DNA of 64,000 bases from Clostridium guangxiense. GTDB taxonomy: Bacteria; Bacillota; Clostridia; Clostridiales; Clostridiaceae. The position numbers were made by a program, and so were the translations under genes. The stretch spans positions 62,001 through 126,000 of the forward strand of contig NZ_JAJNKE010000004.1 of NCBI RefSeq assembly GCF_021043395.1. Direction: 5' to 3'. Shown here in pieces: positions 18,941 through 29,343 of the stretch; the stretch's first letter is position 1; the number at the start of each line of letters is the position of its first letter. The notes beneath the pieces were generated by a model. That model was not told the DNA's origin. It was given only the letters and a program-made list of their open reading frames with translations, and did no database searches.

Positions 18941-19718
18941 TATTTACTCCTCCAAACCTTCTATCTCTATTTTGATAGTCTCTTATAGCTTTATGAAGGT
19001 CATTTATAGAAAAATCAGGCCAATTTATATTTGAATACCAAAATTCTGAATATGCACACTGCCATAAAAGAAAATTACTTAAACGTTGTTCGCCACTTGG
19101 TCTTATTATAACGTCAGGATCTGGTATTCCTTTAGTATATAGATAATCTGAAAATCTACTATCATTTAGATTTTCTATATCTTCATCGGATATTAATCCT
19201 TTTTTATAGTCATCAAGTATATTCTTTACTGCTCTTAAAATTTCATACCTTCCACCATAATTTAATGCTAAATTTAAAACAAGACCAGTATTATCTTTTG
19301 TATCCTCAATAGATTTATTCAAAATGTCTATACAAGGTTCAGGAAGCTTGTATATGTTACCTATAGTATGTATAATAACATTATTCTCGTTAAGTTCATT
19401 AAGCTCATTTCTAAGATATTCAACAAGTAATTTCATAAGCCCACTTACTTCATCTTTAGGACGCTTCCAATTTTCTGTTGAAAACGCATATACAGTAAGA
19501 TATTTAACACCAATATCGCTGCATTCTCTTACTATTTTTTTTAAAGTTTCCACTCCCGCTTTATGTCCTAGCGTTCTTGGTAAGCTTCTCTGTTTTGCCC
19601 ATCTCCCATTTCCATCCATAATTACAGCTATATGTACAGGGATATTATTCATATCAATTTCAATATTTACACTATTATCAACATTTTTTTTATTACTTCC
19701 ATTTAGGAACTTCCACAT
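18924..19718 (-). CDS. uppS: Isoprenyl (undecaprenyl) diphosphate synthase (264 aa)
   Basis: cis-Prenyltransferase that makes undecaprenyl diphosphate, the lipid carrier for cell wall synthesis. The catalytic aspartate lies in VIMDGNGRWAK; other motifs are AFSTENWKRP, LALNYGGRYEI and the C-terminal IRPSGEQRLSNFLLWQ. I use the ATG at 19718, eight bases from GGAG, in place of an upstream TTG. It follows frr after a terminator and precedes cdsA. Confidence 0.96.
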   Translation of the reverse strand: MWKFLNGSNKKNVDNSVNIEIDMNNIPVHIAVIMDGNGRWAKQRSLPRTLGHKAGVETLKKIVRECSDIGVKYLTVYAFSTENWKRPKDEVSGLMKLLVEYLRNELNELNENNVIIHTIGNIYKLPEPCIDILNKSIEDTKDNTGLVLNLALNYGGRYEILRAVKNILDDYKKGLISDEDIENLNDSRFSDYLYTKGIPDPDVIIRPSGEQRLSNFLLWQCAYSEFWYSNINWPDFSINDLHKAIRDYQNRDRRFGGVNNGEDK

Positions 19719-19800
19719 AACCTTATCTCCAATCAAAGCATAATTTTATTTCAAATAAATTATACAACACACTTTAATAAAATAATATAGGAAAAATATC

Positions 19801-19827
19801 AAAAAACCTGCGAATAATACACGCAGG
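19801..19827 (-). terminator. Rho-independent terminator after frr
   Basis: CCTGCG and CGCAGG form a 6-bp GC-rich stem with a 9-base loop, followed on the minus strand by TTTTTT. It lies between frr and uppS. Confidence 0.8.
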
Positions 19828-19873
19828 CCATTTAAAACTTTGTTCTTCCATAAACAAAAGTTAAATTATAAGA

Positions 19874-20431
19874 TTAAACAGTCATAACTTCTTTTTCTTT
19901 AGCTTCCACAAGATTATCTATTTCTTTTATAAATGAGTCAGTTTTCTTTTGAATATCATCCTCAGCTTTTTTAACTTCATCTTCAGTAATAGAATTATCT
20001 TTTTTTAGAGCTTTAACCTTATCATTTGCATCTCTTCTTATAGCTCTTATTGCAACCTTGCTTTCTTCCCCTACTTTTTTAACGTTCTTCACAATATTTT
20101 TTCTTGTTTCTTCAGTTAATTCAGGAATTACAAGTCTTATAGCATTTCCATCATTTGATGGATTCAATCCCAAATCAGACACAAGTATAGCCTTTTCTAT
20201 GCTTTTTATAGAAGATTTATCCCATGGCTGAATTAATAATATTCTTGGTTCTGGTGCAGAAACATTTGCCATTTGATTAAGTGGAGTCATTGTGCCATAA
20301 TAATCAACTTCAACTCTGTCAAGTATAGACGGATTAGCTCTTCCTGCTTTCATAGTTGATAGATCTTGTTTTAAAACAGAAATACTCTTTTTCATTTTTT
20401 CTTCTGCTTCTTTAATTATATCTTTTACCAT
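19874..20431 (-). CDS. frr: Ribosome recycling factor (185 aa)
   Basis: Splits post-termination ribosomes together with EF-G. Full length, with the typical SVLKQDLSTMKAGRANPSIL and PWDKSSIKSIEKAIL blocks and the C-terminal helix ending in VEAKEKEVMTV. It lies 18 bases after pyrH in the conserved order rpsB-tsf-pyrH-frr. Confidence 0.98.
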   Translation of the reverse strand: MVKDIIKEAEEKMKKSISVLKQDLSTMKAGRANPSILDRVEVDYYGTMTPLNQMANVSAPEPRILLIQPWDKSSIKSIEKAILVSDLGLNPSNDGNAIRLVIPELTEETRKNIVKNVKKVGEESKVAIRAIRRDANDKVKALKKDNSITEDEVKKAEDDIQKKTDSFIKEIDNLVEAKEKEVMTV

Positions 20432-20449
20432 AGATTTACCTCCCTAATA

Positions 20450-21160
20450 TTACTTGGATATTAAAGTTCCGATTTTTTGACCAGATACAGCCTTTTTAAT
20501 ATTTCCAGGAATATCTAAACCAAACACAATTATAGGTATATTATTATCCATACAAAGTGATGTAGCAGTAGAATCCATAACTTGTAGATTTTTATCCAAT
20601 ACTTCTATATAACTTAATTTATCATATTTAACAGCATCTGCATATTTATGAGGATCCTTATTATAAACTCCGTCTACCTTTTTAGCTAAAAGTATTACAT
20701 CTGCCTCAATCTCTGCTGCTCTTAAAGCTGCTGCTGTATCAGTTGAAAAATATGGATTTCCTGTGCCAGCAGCAAAAATAACTACTCTTCCTTTTTCAAG
20801 ATGTCTCATAGCTCTTCTTCTTATGAATGGTTCGGCTATTTGTTTCATTTCTATAGCTGTTTGAACTCTAGTAAGTACTCCTATGTTTTCAAGCGAATCT
20901 TGAAGTGCTAATGAATTTATACAAGTTGCAAGCATTCCCATATAATCTGCAGTTGTTCTATCCATTCCTTCTCCATTTCTTCCACGCCATATATTACCGG
21001 CTCCAACAACTACACCAACTTCTAATCCTAAGTTAACTATTTCTTTTATTTCCTGTGATATTCTATTAGCTACATCAAAATCTATTCCGTATCCGTTCTC
21101 TCCTGCTAAAGCTTCTCCTGATAACTTTAGCATTATCCTTTTATATTTTACAGCATCCAT
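20450..21160 (-). CDS. pyrH: UMP kinase (236 aa)
   Basis: Phosphorylates UMP to UDP; hexameric bacterial enzyme of the amino acid kinase fold. Motifs include [30 protein letters not shown] and [17 protein letters not shown]. The ATG at 21160 follows GGAGGTATAGT; an ATG 18 bases upstream precedes that site and is rejected. A terminator separates it from tsf, so read-through or its own promoter must drive it. Confidence 0.97.
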   Translation of the reverse strand: MDAVKYKRIMLKLSGEALAGENGYGIDFDVANRISQEIKEIVNLGLEVGVVVGAGNIWRGRNGEGMDRTTADYMGMLATCINSLALQDSLENIGVLTRVQTAIEMKQIAEPFIRRRAMRHLEKGRVVIFAAGTGNPYFSTDTAAALRAAEIEADVILLAKKVDGVYNKDPHKYADAVKYDKLSYIEVLDKNLQVMDSTATSLCMDNNIPIIVFGLDIPGNIKKAVSGQKIGTLISK

Positions 21161-21209
21161 ACTATACCTCCATAACATGCCAATATGTTTATTGTTTTGA
21201 TTGGCTTTT

Positions 21210-21236
21210 AAAAAAAGAGAACACTCTGTGTTCTCT
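21210..21236 (-). terminator. Terminator between tsf and pyrH
   Basis: AGAGAACAC and GTGTTCTCT form a perfect 9-bp stem with a 3-base loop, followed on the minus strand by a run of T. It lies about 10 bases after the tsf stop codon. Confidence 0.8.
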
Positions 21237-21244
21237 CTTTTATT

Positions 21245-22168
21245 TTACTTACCTTGCTGCATCTGTCTTTGAACTTCTTCAGCAAAATTTTCTTCCTTCT
21301 TTTCTATACCTTCGCCTCTTTCAAATCTAACAAAATCAGCTATAGTAATTTTAGCACCTAATTCTTTTGATATTTTATCTACAAGCTTAGATATAGTAAG
21401 TTCCGAATCTTTAACCCATACTTGATCAACGAGGCAAACTTCTTTTAAATATTTCTTTATTCTACCTTCAACCATCTTTTCAACTATCTTTTCAGGCTTT
21501 CCTTCATTTAAAGCTTGAACCCTGTAAATTTCTCTTTCTTTATCTAACGCTTCATGATCAACTGAAGTTTCATCTAAGAAAAGTGGGTTTGCAGCAGCTA
21601 TCTGCATACAAATATCTTTAGCTAAAGTTGCTACTTCTGGAACAACTTTATCAGAATTTAATTTTAAAAGAACACCTATTTTTCCTCCTGCATGAACATA
21701 GCTCTCAACTAATCCATTTTCAGCAGAAAATTTAGTAAATCTTCTAACATTAATATTCTCTCCTAATTTTGAAATCAAATTAGTGACAAAATCTTTCAAT
21801 GTTATACTTTCATCTTCAATATATTTTTGTTCTAAAAGCTCATTTACATCTTTAGCATTACCTAATGCTGCCATTTTAGCAACATTTTTAGCTAATGCCT
21901 TAAAGCTTTCATTTTCTGAAACGAAGTCAGTTTCACAATTAACTTCGGCTACTGCTCCATTTTTGCTATTTTCATCAACATATGCTAAAACTAAACCTTC
22001 GGAAGCAATTCTACCAGCTTTTTTAGCAGCAGCTGCTAATCCTTTTTCTCTTAATATTTCAATAGCTTTTTCAGCATCACCATTTGCTTCAGTTAATGCT
22101 TTTTTACAAGCCATCATTGCGGCTCCAGTTCTTTCTCTAAGTTCTTTAACTGCACTTGCAGAAATCAT
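21245..22168 (-). CDS. tsf: Elongation factor Ts (307 aa)
   Basis: Nucleotide exchange factor for EF-Tu. The N-terminal UBA-like segment has [22 protein letters not shown]. The core contains [16 protein letters not shown] and [10 protein letters not shown]. It lies directly downstream of rpsB, with a terminator right after its stop codon. Confidence 0.98.
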   Translation of the reverse strand: MISASAVKELRERTGAAMMACKKALTEANGDAEKAIEILREKGLAAAAKKAGRIASEGLVLAYVDENSKNGAVAEVNCETDFVSENESFKALAKNVAKMAALGNAKDVNELLEQKYIEDESITLKDFVTNLISKLGENINVRRFTKFSAENGLVESYVHAGGKIGVLLKLNSDKVVPEVATLAKDICMQIAAANPLFLDETSVDHEALDKEREIYRVQALNEGKPEKIVEKMVEGRIKKYLKEVCLVDQVWVKDSELTISKLVDKISKELGAKITIADFVRFERGEGIEKKEENFAEEVQRQMQQGK

Positions 22169-22221
22169 ATACTATTACCTCCGTTAATGTTTTATAAAAT
22201 AAACTATACATTTATAAAGTT

Positions 22222-22923
22222 CTATTCTGCTAATTGTTCTCCCTGTCTACCTTCAATTACTGCATCAGCCATTTTAGCTGTTATCAATTTTACGGCTCTT
22301 ATAGCATCATCATTACCAGGTATTACATAATCCACTTCATCTGGATCACAATTTGTATCTACAATAGCAACAACAGGAATTCCTAAAATTTTAGCTTCAG
22401 AAATAGCATTTTTTTCTTTTCTAGGATCTACTACAAATAATGCTCCTATGTTTTCTTGTTGCATATTTGTTATACCACCTAAATTTTTAACAAGTTTTTC
22501 TTCTTCACCTTTTAAAAGTGTAACCTCTTTTTTAGGTAAAACTTCAAATGTTCCGTCTTCTTCCATCTTCTTTAAATCTTCTAATCTTTTAATTCTAGTT
22601 TTTATAGTATTAAAGTTAGTTAACATTCCACCTAACCATCTATTATTAACAAAATGCATTCCACTTCTTACAGCTTCTTCTGAAATAGCTTCTTGAGCTT
22701 GTTTCTTTGTACCTACGAAAAGTACATCTTTTCCTTCCTCTGAAACACTTTTAATGAAATTATAAGCTTCATCAATTTTCTTTACAGTTTTCTGTAAATC
22801 AATTATGTATATTCCATTTCTTTCTGTAAAAATGTATGGAGCCATTTTTGGGTTCCATCTTCTAGTTTGGTGACCAAAATGTACACCTGCTTCTAATAAT
22901 TGTTTCATTGAAATAACTGACAT
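22222..22923 (-). CDS. rpsB: 30S ribosomal protein S2 (233 aa)
   Basis: Component of the 30S subunit, needed for S1 or mRNA binding on the platform. Signatures are [33 protein letters not shown] and [13 protein letters not shown]. The ATG follows AAGGAGG; a second GGAGG lies about 24 bases upstream of it. A promoter at 23049-23077 and a long structured leader precede the gene. Confidence 0.98.
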   Translation of the reverse strand: MSVISMKQLLEAGVHFGHQTRRWNPKMAPYIFTERNGIYIIDLQKTVKKIDEAYNFIKSVSEEGKDVLFVGTKKQAQEAISEEAVRSGMHFVNNRWLGGMLTNFNTIKTRIKRLEDLKKMEEDGTFEVLPKKEVTLLKGEEEKLVKNLGGITNMQQENIGALFVVDPRKEKNAISEAKILGIPVVAIVDTNCDPDEVDYVIPGNDDAIRAVKLITAKMADAVIEGRQGEQLAE

Positions 22924-22970
22924 AAAATTTTTCCTCCTTAAAATTGGTTATTACCTCCACTATCTTTTAA

Positions 22971-23016
22971 TGTAAATCACCTTATTAAAATAAATTTTAA
23001 AAGGCACCGATTTACA
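22971..23016 (-). promoter_or_regulatory. Stem-loop in the rpsB leader
   Basis: Within the roughly 120-base leader, TGTAAATC pairs with GATTTACA (8 bp). Inside it CCTT pairs with AAGG and TTAAAA with TTTTAA. S2 is autogenously regulated in several bacteria (known); assigning this hairpin that role is inference. Confidence 0.45.
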
Positions 23017-23048
23017 AATTGGATAATGTGTGTATTTTTACTCTAAGT

Positions 23049-23077
23049 AGTATATCATATAGCAATTGCTTAATCAA
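23049..23077 (-). promoter_or_regulatory. Probable sigma-A promoter for rpsB-tsf
   Basis: TTGATT (minus strand, 23077-23072) and TATACT (23054-23049) are separated by 17 bases. It lies just downstream of the codY stop codon and about 125 bases before rpsB. Confidence 0.7.
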
Positions 23078-23083
23078 TACATT

Positions 23084-23860
23084 TTATTTTATTTTTTTTA
23101 ATTCATCCATAAGCTTATCATTTAATATCTTTATATGGGTTCCCTTCATTCCAAGTGATCTAGATTCAATAACTCCTGCACTCTCAAATTTTCTAAGAGC
23201 ATTTACAATAACTGAACGTGTTATGCCTACTTTATCTGCTATTTTAGAAGCAACAAGTAATCCCTCATCTCCATCTAATTCGTTGAATATGTGTTCTACA
23301 GCTTCTAATTCAGAATACGACAGTGTTCCTATTGCCAATTGAACAACGGCTTTTTTTCTTGCTTCTAATTCAATTTCATCATTTTTAGATCTTAAAATTT
23401 CAAGTCCAACAATAGTAGCGCTATATTCTGATAAAACTAAATCATCATCATTAAATTGTTTATCAAACCTTGCAAGCAAAAGTGTTCCTAATCTTTCTCT
23501 GTTTCCAATTATAGGAACTATAGTTGAAATTTTATCATTAAGTCCACATTTAGCCCCATCTTCAAAAAAGCATGTTCCATTACTATGTATATTAGCACTA
23601 GTTTCATAAGAGTTTAGTAATTTATTATTGTATAACTCAGGGAATTTCATTTCACTTATAAAATAATTTTTTACAATTTCACATTCAAATCCGCTGGAAA
23701 AATTGTATCCTAGTATTTTTCCCTTTCTGCTTATAACATATACATTACATTCAAGCACATTACTCAAAAGTTTACATATATCATTAAAAACCACAGGTTC
23801 TGCACCAGTTTTTTGAAGTATCTTATTTAGCATTCGTGTTTTATTCAATAGTGTAGGCAT
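23084..23860 (-). CDS. codY: GTP- and branched-chain-amino-acid-sensing repressor CodY (258 aa)
   Basis: Global transcriptional regulator of nutrient limitation in Firmicutes. The N-terminal GAF domain (about 1-155, [13 protein letters not shown] and [14 protein letters not shown]) senses isoleucine or valine. The C-terminal winged helix-turn-helix (about 200-245) has [20 protein letters not shown] and [15 protein letters not shown]. Length is normal. It follows topA, as in many clostridia. TTGATA and TATAAA spaced by 18 lie shortly upstream and may be its own promoter. Confidence 0.97.
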   Translation of the reverse strand: MPTLLNKTRMLNKILQKTGAEPVVFNDICKLLSNVLECNVYVISRKGKILGYNFSSGFECEIVKNYFISEMKFPELYNNKLLNSYETSANIHSNGTCFFEDGAKCGLNDKISTIVPIIGNRERLGTLLLARFDKQFNDDDLVLSEYSATIVGLEILRSKNDEIELEARKKAVVQLAIGTLSYSELEAVEHIFNELDGDEGLLVASKIADKVGITRSVIVNALRKFESAGVIESRSLGMKGTHIKILNDKLMDELKKIK

Positions 23861-24038
23861 TAGTATTCCTCCGTTTATTTATACATTATTTTAAAGTTTG
23901 CTATCAATTTAAAATATTATAACTTTTCTTAACATTTCGAATTGAACGTAAAACCATTAAAATAATATCACAATAAATTTTAAAATTCAACTAAAATTCT
24001 ATAAGATTATACTCCAAAGCTAATAAAATGAACCTACA

Positions 24039-26123
24039 TTAATTATTATCCAAATTTTTTATGTGTTTACACTCACTATTTGAACATTCAAGATATTCAC
24101 CTTTTGATTTACTACTTTTCTTAACCATATAGCTTCCACATTCTGAGCATTTCTCGTCTGTAGGTTCAAACCAGCTGACAAAATCACACTCTGGATAGTT
24201 ACTACATCCATAAAATTTTCTTCCTTTTTTACTTTTACGTACAACTACCTTGCCACCACATTTTGGACAGCTTACCTTAAGTTCTTCCACAATAGGTTTT
24301 GTATTCTTGCAGTCAGGATATCCAGGACAAGCTAAAAAATCACCAAATCTACCATGCTTTATAACCATATTTTTTCCACACTTATCACACTTTATATCTG
24401 TAACTTCATCTTCTATTGTTATTTTAGCAACTTCTTTTTCAGCAACCTCAATAGACTTTTCAAGTGGTTTAAAATATTCATCTACGACTTTATTCCAATT
24501 TTCTTTTCCTTCTTCTATGTTATCAAGCTTATTTTCCATATCAGCAGTAAATTCTACATCAACAATCTGTTTGAAATATTCACTAACTATATTATTTACA
24601 ATATTTCCAAGTTCTGTTGAGTATATAGTCTTTTTTTCTTTTCTTACATATTTTCTATCCAGTAAAGTTGAAATTATAGGTGCATAGGTACTTGGTCTTC
24701 CTATACCATTTTCTTCTAAAGTTTTAACTAAAGATGCTTCACTAAATCTTGCAGGTGGTTGTGTAAAATGCTGCTTACCATCAATTTTCTTGGCAATCAA
24801 AATTTCGTTTTCGGATAATGAAGGTATCTTTTGACTATCTTCTTCATCTTCAGTTATATATTTATAAATCTTCATAAAACCCTCAAACTTTATACTGCTT
24901 CCTGTAACTCTAAAGGTATAATCATTATTACTTACATCAACAGAAATACTATTTAGAATACAATTTGCCATTTGACTTGCTATAAATCTACACCATATCA
25001 AATTATAAAGCTTATACTGGTCATCCTTTAAACTTGCCTTGACCTTATCCGGAGTAAGATCTATATAGGTAGGTCTTATAGCTTCATGTGCATCCTGAGC
25101 ATTTTTCTTTCCTTTATATACTTTAAACTTTTCTGGAAAATACTCTTTCCCATATTCAGAAACTATGAAGTCACGTGCAGCATTTTGAGCTTCTGAAGCT
25201 ACTCGTACGGAATCAGTTCTCATATAGGTAATAAGTCCTATAGTTCCATGCCCTTTTACCTCTACACCTTCATAAAGCTGTTGTGCTATTGACATTGTTC
25301 TTTTTGTAGAGAAATTCATTTTTCTATTGGCATCCTGCTGCAACGTGCTTGTTGTAAATGGTGGAAGAGAATTCTTATTTTTTGTTCCATTTTTTATTTT
25401 TAATACCTTGAATTCTCCATTTTTAATCTCTTCTATAATCTTATCATTTTGTTCCTTATTTATTACATTTATCTTTTTTCCTTTGTAAGAAACAAGCTTT
25501 AACACAAATGATTTACTGCTTTTATTTTTACTAACTTCACATTCAATAGTCCAATATTCTTCAGGTTTAAATTCATTAATTTCCTTTTCTCTATTGCAAA
25601 TCATTTTAAGCGTAACTGATTGAACTCTACCTGCACTAAGTCCCCATTTAACTTTTCTCCATAAAATAGGACTAATTTTATATCCAACTAATCTATCTAA
25701 CACTCTTCTTGCTTGTTGAGCATCTACAAGAGAAGAATTTACCTTTCTTGGGTTTTTGATTGCATTCTTAACAGCATTTTTAGTTATCTCATTAAATTCA
25801 ATTCTGCATTTTTCACATTCATCAATTTTAAGCACTTTTTCTAAATGCCAAGATATAGCTTCCCCTTCTCTATCAGGGTCGGTTGCAAGATAAATTTTAT
25901 CACACTTTTTAGCTACTTTTCTTATTTTATCTAAAAGTTCGCCCTTACCTCTTATAGTTATATATTTAGGTGCATACTCATTTTCAATATCTACTCCTAA
26001 AGTGCTTCTAGGTAAATCTCTTACATGTCCCATTGACGCTTCTACAATATAGTTACTTCCAAGATATTTTCCTATAGTTTTAGCTTTAGCAGGTGATTCA
26101 ACTATTACTAATTTTTGTCCCAT
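24039..26123 (-). CDS. topA: DNA topoisomerase I (694 aa)
   Basis: Relaxes negative supercoils. The Toprim domain has VIVESPAKAKTI and TDPDREGEAISWH (from residue 81). The active-site tyrosine is Tyr300 in LITYMRTDS. The C-terminus carries three four-cysteine zinc ribbons, starting CDKCGKNM, CPKCGGK and CSECGSY, with the paired cysteines about 20 residues later. It follows dprA by about 40 bases, the usual dprA-topA-codY order. Confidence 0.97.
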   Translation of the reverse strand: MGQKLVIVESPAKAKTIGKYLGSNYIVEASMGHVRDLPRSTLGVDIENEYAPKYITIRGKGELLDKIRKVAKKCDKIYLATDPDREGEAISWHLEKVLKIDECEKCRIEFNEITKNAVKNAIKNPRKVNSSLVDAQQARRVLDRLVGYKISPILWRKVKWGLSAGRVQSVTLKMICNREKEINEFKPEEYWTIECEVSKNKSSKSFVLKLVSYKGKKINVINKEQNDKIIEEIKNGEFKVLKIKNGTKNKNSLPPFTTSTLQQDANRKMNFSTKRTMSIAQQLYEGVEVKGHGTIGLITYMRTDSVRVASEAQNAARDFIVSEYGKEYFPEKFKVYKGKKNAQDAHEAIRPTYIDLTPDKVKASLKDDQYKLYNLIWCRFIASQMANCILNSISVDVSNNDYTFRVTGSSIKFEGFMKIYKYITEDEEDSQKIPSLSENEILIAKKIDGKQHFTQPPARFSEASLVKTLEENGIGRPSTYAPIISTLLDRKYVRKEKKTIYSTELGNIVNNIVSEYFKQIVDVEFTADMENKLDNIEEGKENWNKVVDEYFKPLEKSIEVAEKEVAKITIEDEVTDIKCDKCGKNMVIKHGRFGDFLACPGYPDCKNTKPIVEELKVSCPKCGGKVVVRKSKKGRKFYGCSNYPECDFVSWFEPTDEKCSECGSYMVKKSSKSKGEYLECSNSECKHIKNLDNN

Positions 26124-26164
26124 CTTATCCCCTCCAAAATTCTGTCTTAAAGATATTAAATATA

Positions 26165-27235
26165 TTATTTAAAAGCGTTGTTTATTTTTACGTAATAATT
26201 CCCGCTTAGACATAAAATTTCATTTTTTAACTGCATTTCAAATAATAACGCATATAACTCCTTAATGTCAATATTAGTTAATCTTCTAATATCATCTACA
26301 TGCATTGGAACATCTGTAATAAGGTTATATAATTTTTTTTCTTCTGGTTTTTGAAATTTTATTTTTTCTGCATAATTATCATAACTATTATATTTAACTT
26401 GCAAACCTAAAATGTCAAATATATCGCTAGATTTTGTGATTGAATGGGCACCTTCTTTTATTAACATATTAGTTCCAAGACTCGTCTTTGAAAAAACCGA
26501 ACCGGGTACAGCTGCAACATCTTTTCCTTGATCAAGTGCTGCATTTGCAGTTATAAGTGATCCGCTTTTAATTCCAGCTTCAACTACTACGATTAAATCA
26601 CTTAATCCACTTATAATTCTGTTTCTAACTGGGAAATTATATGGCATTGGTTTTGTATTAGGTTCATATTGTGAAATTATACACCCCTTGTCAACAATTT
26701 TGCAATATAGTTCCTTATTTTCTCTTGGATATATTACATCTGCACCACATCCGAGTACAGCACATGTAAATCCATTATTCTCAAGACATTGTGTATGAGC
26801 ATAAGTGTCTATTCCCTTTGCCATTCCGCTTATAATTCCAATGCCCTGCTTCACTAAATCCTTCAATAATATTTTAGTAATATCAAAACCATAACGAGTG
26901 CAATTACGTGAACCAACGACACCTACATTAGTACTTATGCTGTTTATTTTTTTTATATTACCCTTATAAAATAAGCCAAATGGCATATCATCGTAATTCT
27001 TTAATATTTTAGGATAATCCTCTTCGTAATAAAAGACCACTTTTATCTCTTCTTTTATCATCTCCTGCTTAATTTCATTTATTCTATCCTTATCATAATA
27101 AAATTTCTCCATGTTCTTATTTTCATTAATAAACCTATACCATATTTCCTTCGTATCTTTAAACTCCCTTATTAATTTTAATTTTTCTTTATTAGATGCA
27201 TTAATAGTTGTAAACCATAAATCATAATCGTTCAT
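26165..27235 (-). CDS. dprA: DNA-processing protein DprA (356 aa)
   Basis: Binds incoming single-stranded DNA and loads RecA during transformation. The Rossmann-like core contains VGSRNCTRYG, GMAKGIDTYAH, LGCGADVIYP and PRNRIISGLS-like PVRNRIISGLSD, plus VEAGIKSGSLITA. A DprA winged-helix tail follows. I take the ATG at 27235, about ten bases from GAGGT; an ATG 42 bases upstream is probably outside the transcript, given the promoter at 27267-27296. Confidence 0.93.
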   Translation of the reverse strand: MNDYDLWFTTINASNKEKLKLIREFKDTKEIWYRFINENKNMEKFYYDKDRINEIKQEMIKEEIKVVFYYEEDYPKILKNYDDMPFGLFYKGNIKKINSISTNVGVVGSRNCTRYGFDITKILLKDLVKQGIGIISGMAKGIDTYAHTQCLENNGFTCAVLGCGADVIYPRENKELYCKIVDKGCIISQYEPNTKPMPYNFPVRNRIISGLSDLIVVVEAGIKSGSLITANAALDQGKDVAAVPGSVFSKTSLGTNMLIKEGAHSITKSSDIFDILGLQVKYNSYDNYAEKIKFQKPEEKKLYNLITDVPMHVDDIRRLTNIDIKELYALLFEMQLKNEILCLSGNYYVKINNAFK

Positions 27236-27266
27236 AATCTTAATTACCTCTACAATTTTTTTATTA

Positions 27267-27296
27267 ATTCTAAACATAAATATTTTTTTTATTCAA
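27267..27296 (-). promoter_or_regulatory. Probable promoter for dprA-topA
   Basis: TTGAAT and TAGAAT on the minus strand are separated by 18 bases, ending about 32 bases before the chosen dprA start. It lies in the short divergent gap between dprA and comM. Confidence 0.5.
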
Positions 27297-27352
27297 AATA
27301 AGCTGAATATAAATACATATACTGTCAATAATTTCGTTAGAGGTGATTAATA

Positions 27353-28870
27353 TTGGCTATAGTAATAAATTCAGCCGCACTATCAGGCATAAATGCATTT
27401 ATAGTTTCCGTTGAAGTTGATATAACAAGAGGATTGCCATGCTTTAATATTGTTGGTTTAGCTGATACCGCTGTAAGAGAATCAAAAGAACGTGTACGTT
27501 CTGCAATAATAAATTCAGGCTTTAACTTTCCAGTCAAAAGGATTACTGTAAATTTAGCTCCAGCCAATTTGCGAAAAGAAGGATCATTATATGACTTACC
27601 TATTGCCATTGGCATATTAATAGCTACAAAACAAATAGCTTTTGACACTTTAAACGAATACATATTACTAGGTGAATTATCTCTAAACGGAAATATAAAT
27701 CCTGTCAATGGTGCTCTAACTATTGTTTTAGAAGGATTATCAAATGGATATAGCAACTTCATAGTTCCACTAAAAAATGCTGAAGAATGTTCAATCACTG
27801 AAAAATCTCAAATATATCCCTTTGAAAATCTAACTCAACTTATAAATTTTATAAAATATCGTGACATGCTTCCTTATCACAGAAATCAAGCAAAATCCAA
27901 ATTTAGATATACTCTTGATTTTTCTGATGTTTCAGGTCAAACTGCGTGTAAGAGGGCAATTGAAGTTGCTGCTGCGGGAAAGCACAATATAATTTTACTT
28001 GGTCCCCCTGGTTCAGGCAAAACCATGATGGCTAAAAGGATACCCTCTATACTTCCAAATCTTAGTTACAAAGAAGCAATTGAAATTACTAAATTGTACA
28101 GTATATGTGGTCAACTAAATGACAATAATTTAATTGCAAGAAGACCTTTTAGAAATCCCCATCATACCTGCACTAAGACCAGCCTTATTGGTGGAAGTGC
28201 AAAATTAATACCTGGTGAAGTTTCTTTAGCTCATACTGGAATACTATTTTTAGATGAAATGCTTGAATTTAATAAAAATGTTTTAGAGGCTCTAAGACAG
28301 CCTCTTGAAGATAAAGCTGTTATGATATCAAGAACTTCTGGAACCGTAATATACCCTTGTAATTTCATGCTTGTTGGAGCTCTTAATCCATGCCCATGTG
28401 GTTTTTATGGTTCTTCTAGAGAATGTACTTGCACAGATTATGATAGAAAGAAATATCTTTCTAAATTATCTGGTCCTTTACTTGATAGAATTGATATTTT
28501 TACTTTTGTAAATGATATAAAATACAGTGATTTAACAAACAACAAATTTGAAAACGAATCCTCTAAAACTATACGTAAGAGAATAAATGATGCAAGAATG
28601 ATACAAAAAGAAAGATTTAGCAAATGCAATTTTTATTGTAATTCGGATATGAGATCAGAAGATATAAAAAAATATTGTAAACTCGATTCTAAAACTTCAT
28701 CAATTCTTGAACTTGTATACAATAAATATCACTTAAGCATAAGAGCGTATAACAAAATATTAAAGGTTTCTCGTACAATAGCAGATCTAGATAAAAAAGA
28801 AAATATAGAAAGAGAACATATACTCGAGGCTATACAATATAGGAATTTTTTAAATGAAAATATTATTTAA
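27353..28870 (+). CDS. comM: YifB/ComM family Mg-chelatase-like AAA+ ATPase (505 aa)
   Basis: ComM-type hexameric helicase; in naturally competent bacteria it promotes branch migration during transformation. An N-terminal Lon-like fold (1-175, with DLPIAIGIL) precedes the AAA+ domain with Walker A GPPGSGKT (217-224), GILFLDEMLEF and a C-terminal Mg-chelatase segment. The start is TTG after AGGTGATTAATA. It diverges from dprA and leads into yraN, so three DNA-uptake-linked families cluster here. Whether the organism is competent is unknown. Confidence 0.93.
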   Translation: MAIVINSAALSGINAFIVSVEVDITRGLPCFNIVGLADTAVRESKERVRSAIINSGFNFPVKRITVNLAPANLRKEGSLYDLPIAIGILIATKQIAFDTLNEYILLGELSLNGNINPVNGALTIVLEGLSNGYSNFIVPLKNAEECSITEKSQIYPFENLTQLINFIKYRDMLPYHRNQAKSKFRYTLDFSDVSGQTACKRAIEVAAAGKHNIILLGPPGSGKTMMAKRIPSILPNLSYKEAIEITKLYSICGQLNDNNLIARRPFRNPHHTCTKTSLIGGSAKLIPGEVSLAHTGILFLDEMLEFNKNVLEALRQPLEDKAVMISRTSGTVIYPCNFMLVGALNPCPCGFYGSSRECTCTDYDRKKYLSKLSGPLLDRIDIFTFVNDIKYSDLTNNKFENESSKTIRKRINDARMIQKERFSKCNFYCNSDMRSEDIKKYCKLDSKTSSILELVYNKYHLSIRAYNKILKVSRTIADLDKKENIEREHILEAIQYRNFLNENII

Positions 28871-28960
28871 TATTGAGCTATGTTTTAAATAGGTGTTGAT
28901 TTTTATGCTTATTTAACACATAACCTAATGTTTTTATAATTTGAAAGGAATAAAAACTTA

Positions 28961-29323
28961 ATGTACAAAAAAACAATAGGTAACTATGGCGAAGAGGTAG
29001 CAAAGGAACATCTTGAAGAAAGTGGTTATACTATCCTAGACAGAAACTTTAGATGCCGAACAGGTGAAATTGATATAATTGCTGAAAAACATCATATAAT
29101 AATTTTTGCCGAAGTAAAAAGCCGTTATAATTCTCTCTACGGAAATCCTTGTGAATCAGTAAATTACTTAAAAAGATTAAAAATATATAAGACTGCTAAA
29201 TTTTATATTATAAAAAACAACCTTATGAATTTTGATTTTAGATTTGATGTTATTGAAATTATTCTCAATTATAAAAACAATAAAAAATGTATAAATCATA
29301 TAAAAAATGCATTTCAAATATAA
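28961..29323 (+). CDS. UPF0102 family endonuclease-like protein YraN (120 aa)
   Basis: Small protein with a restriction-endonuclease-like fold. The motif GNYGEEVAKEHLEESGYTIL and the catalytic-type E-x-D...ExK arrangement in RTGEIDIIAE and IIFAEVKSR are typical of UPF0102 proteins, commonly encoded beside rnhB and comM. No enzymatic role is established for it to my knowledge. It follows comM by about 90 bases and ends inside a bidirectional terminator. Confidence 0.88.
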   Translation: MYKKTIGNYGEEVAKEHLEESGYTILDRNFRCRTGEIDIIAEKHHIIIFAEVKSRYNSLYGNPCESVNYLKRLKIYKTAKFYIIKNNLMNFDFRFDVIEIILNYKNNKKCINHIKNAFQI

Positions 29324-29343
29324 AAATTTGAAATGCATTTTTT
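29302..29343. terminator. Bidirectional terminator after yraN
   Basis: A perfect 18-bp stem (29302-29319 with 29326-29343) with a 6-base loop and A/T tracts at both ends. Its left arm overlaps the last codons of yraN. Confidence 0.85.
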
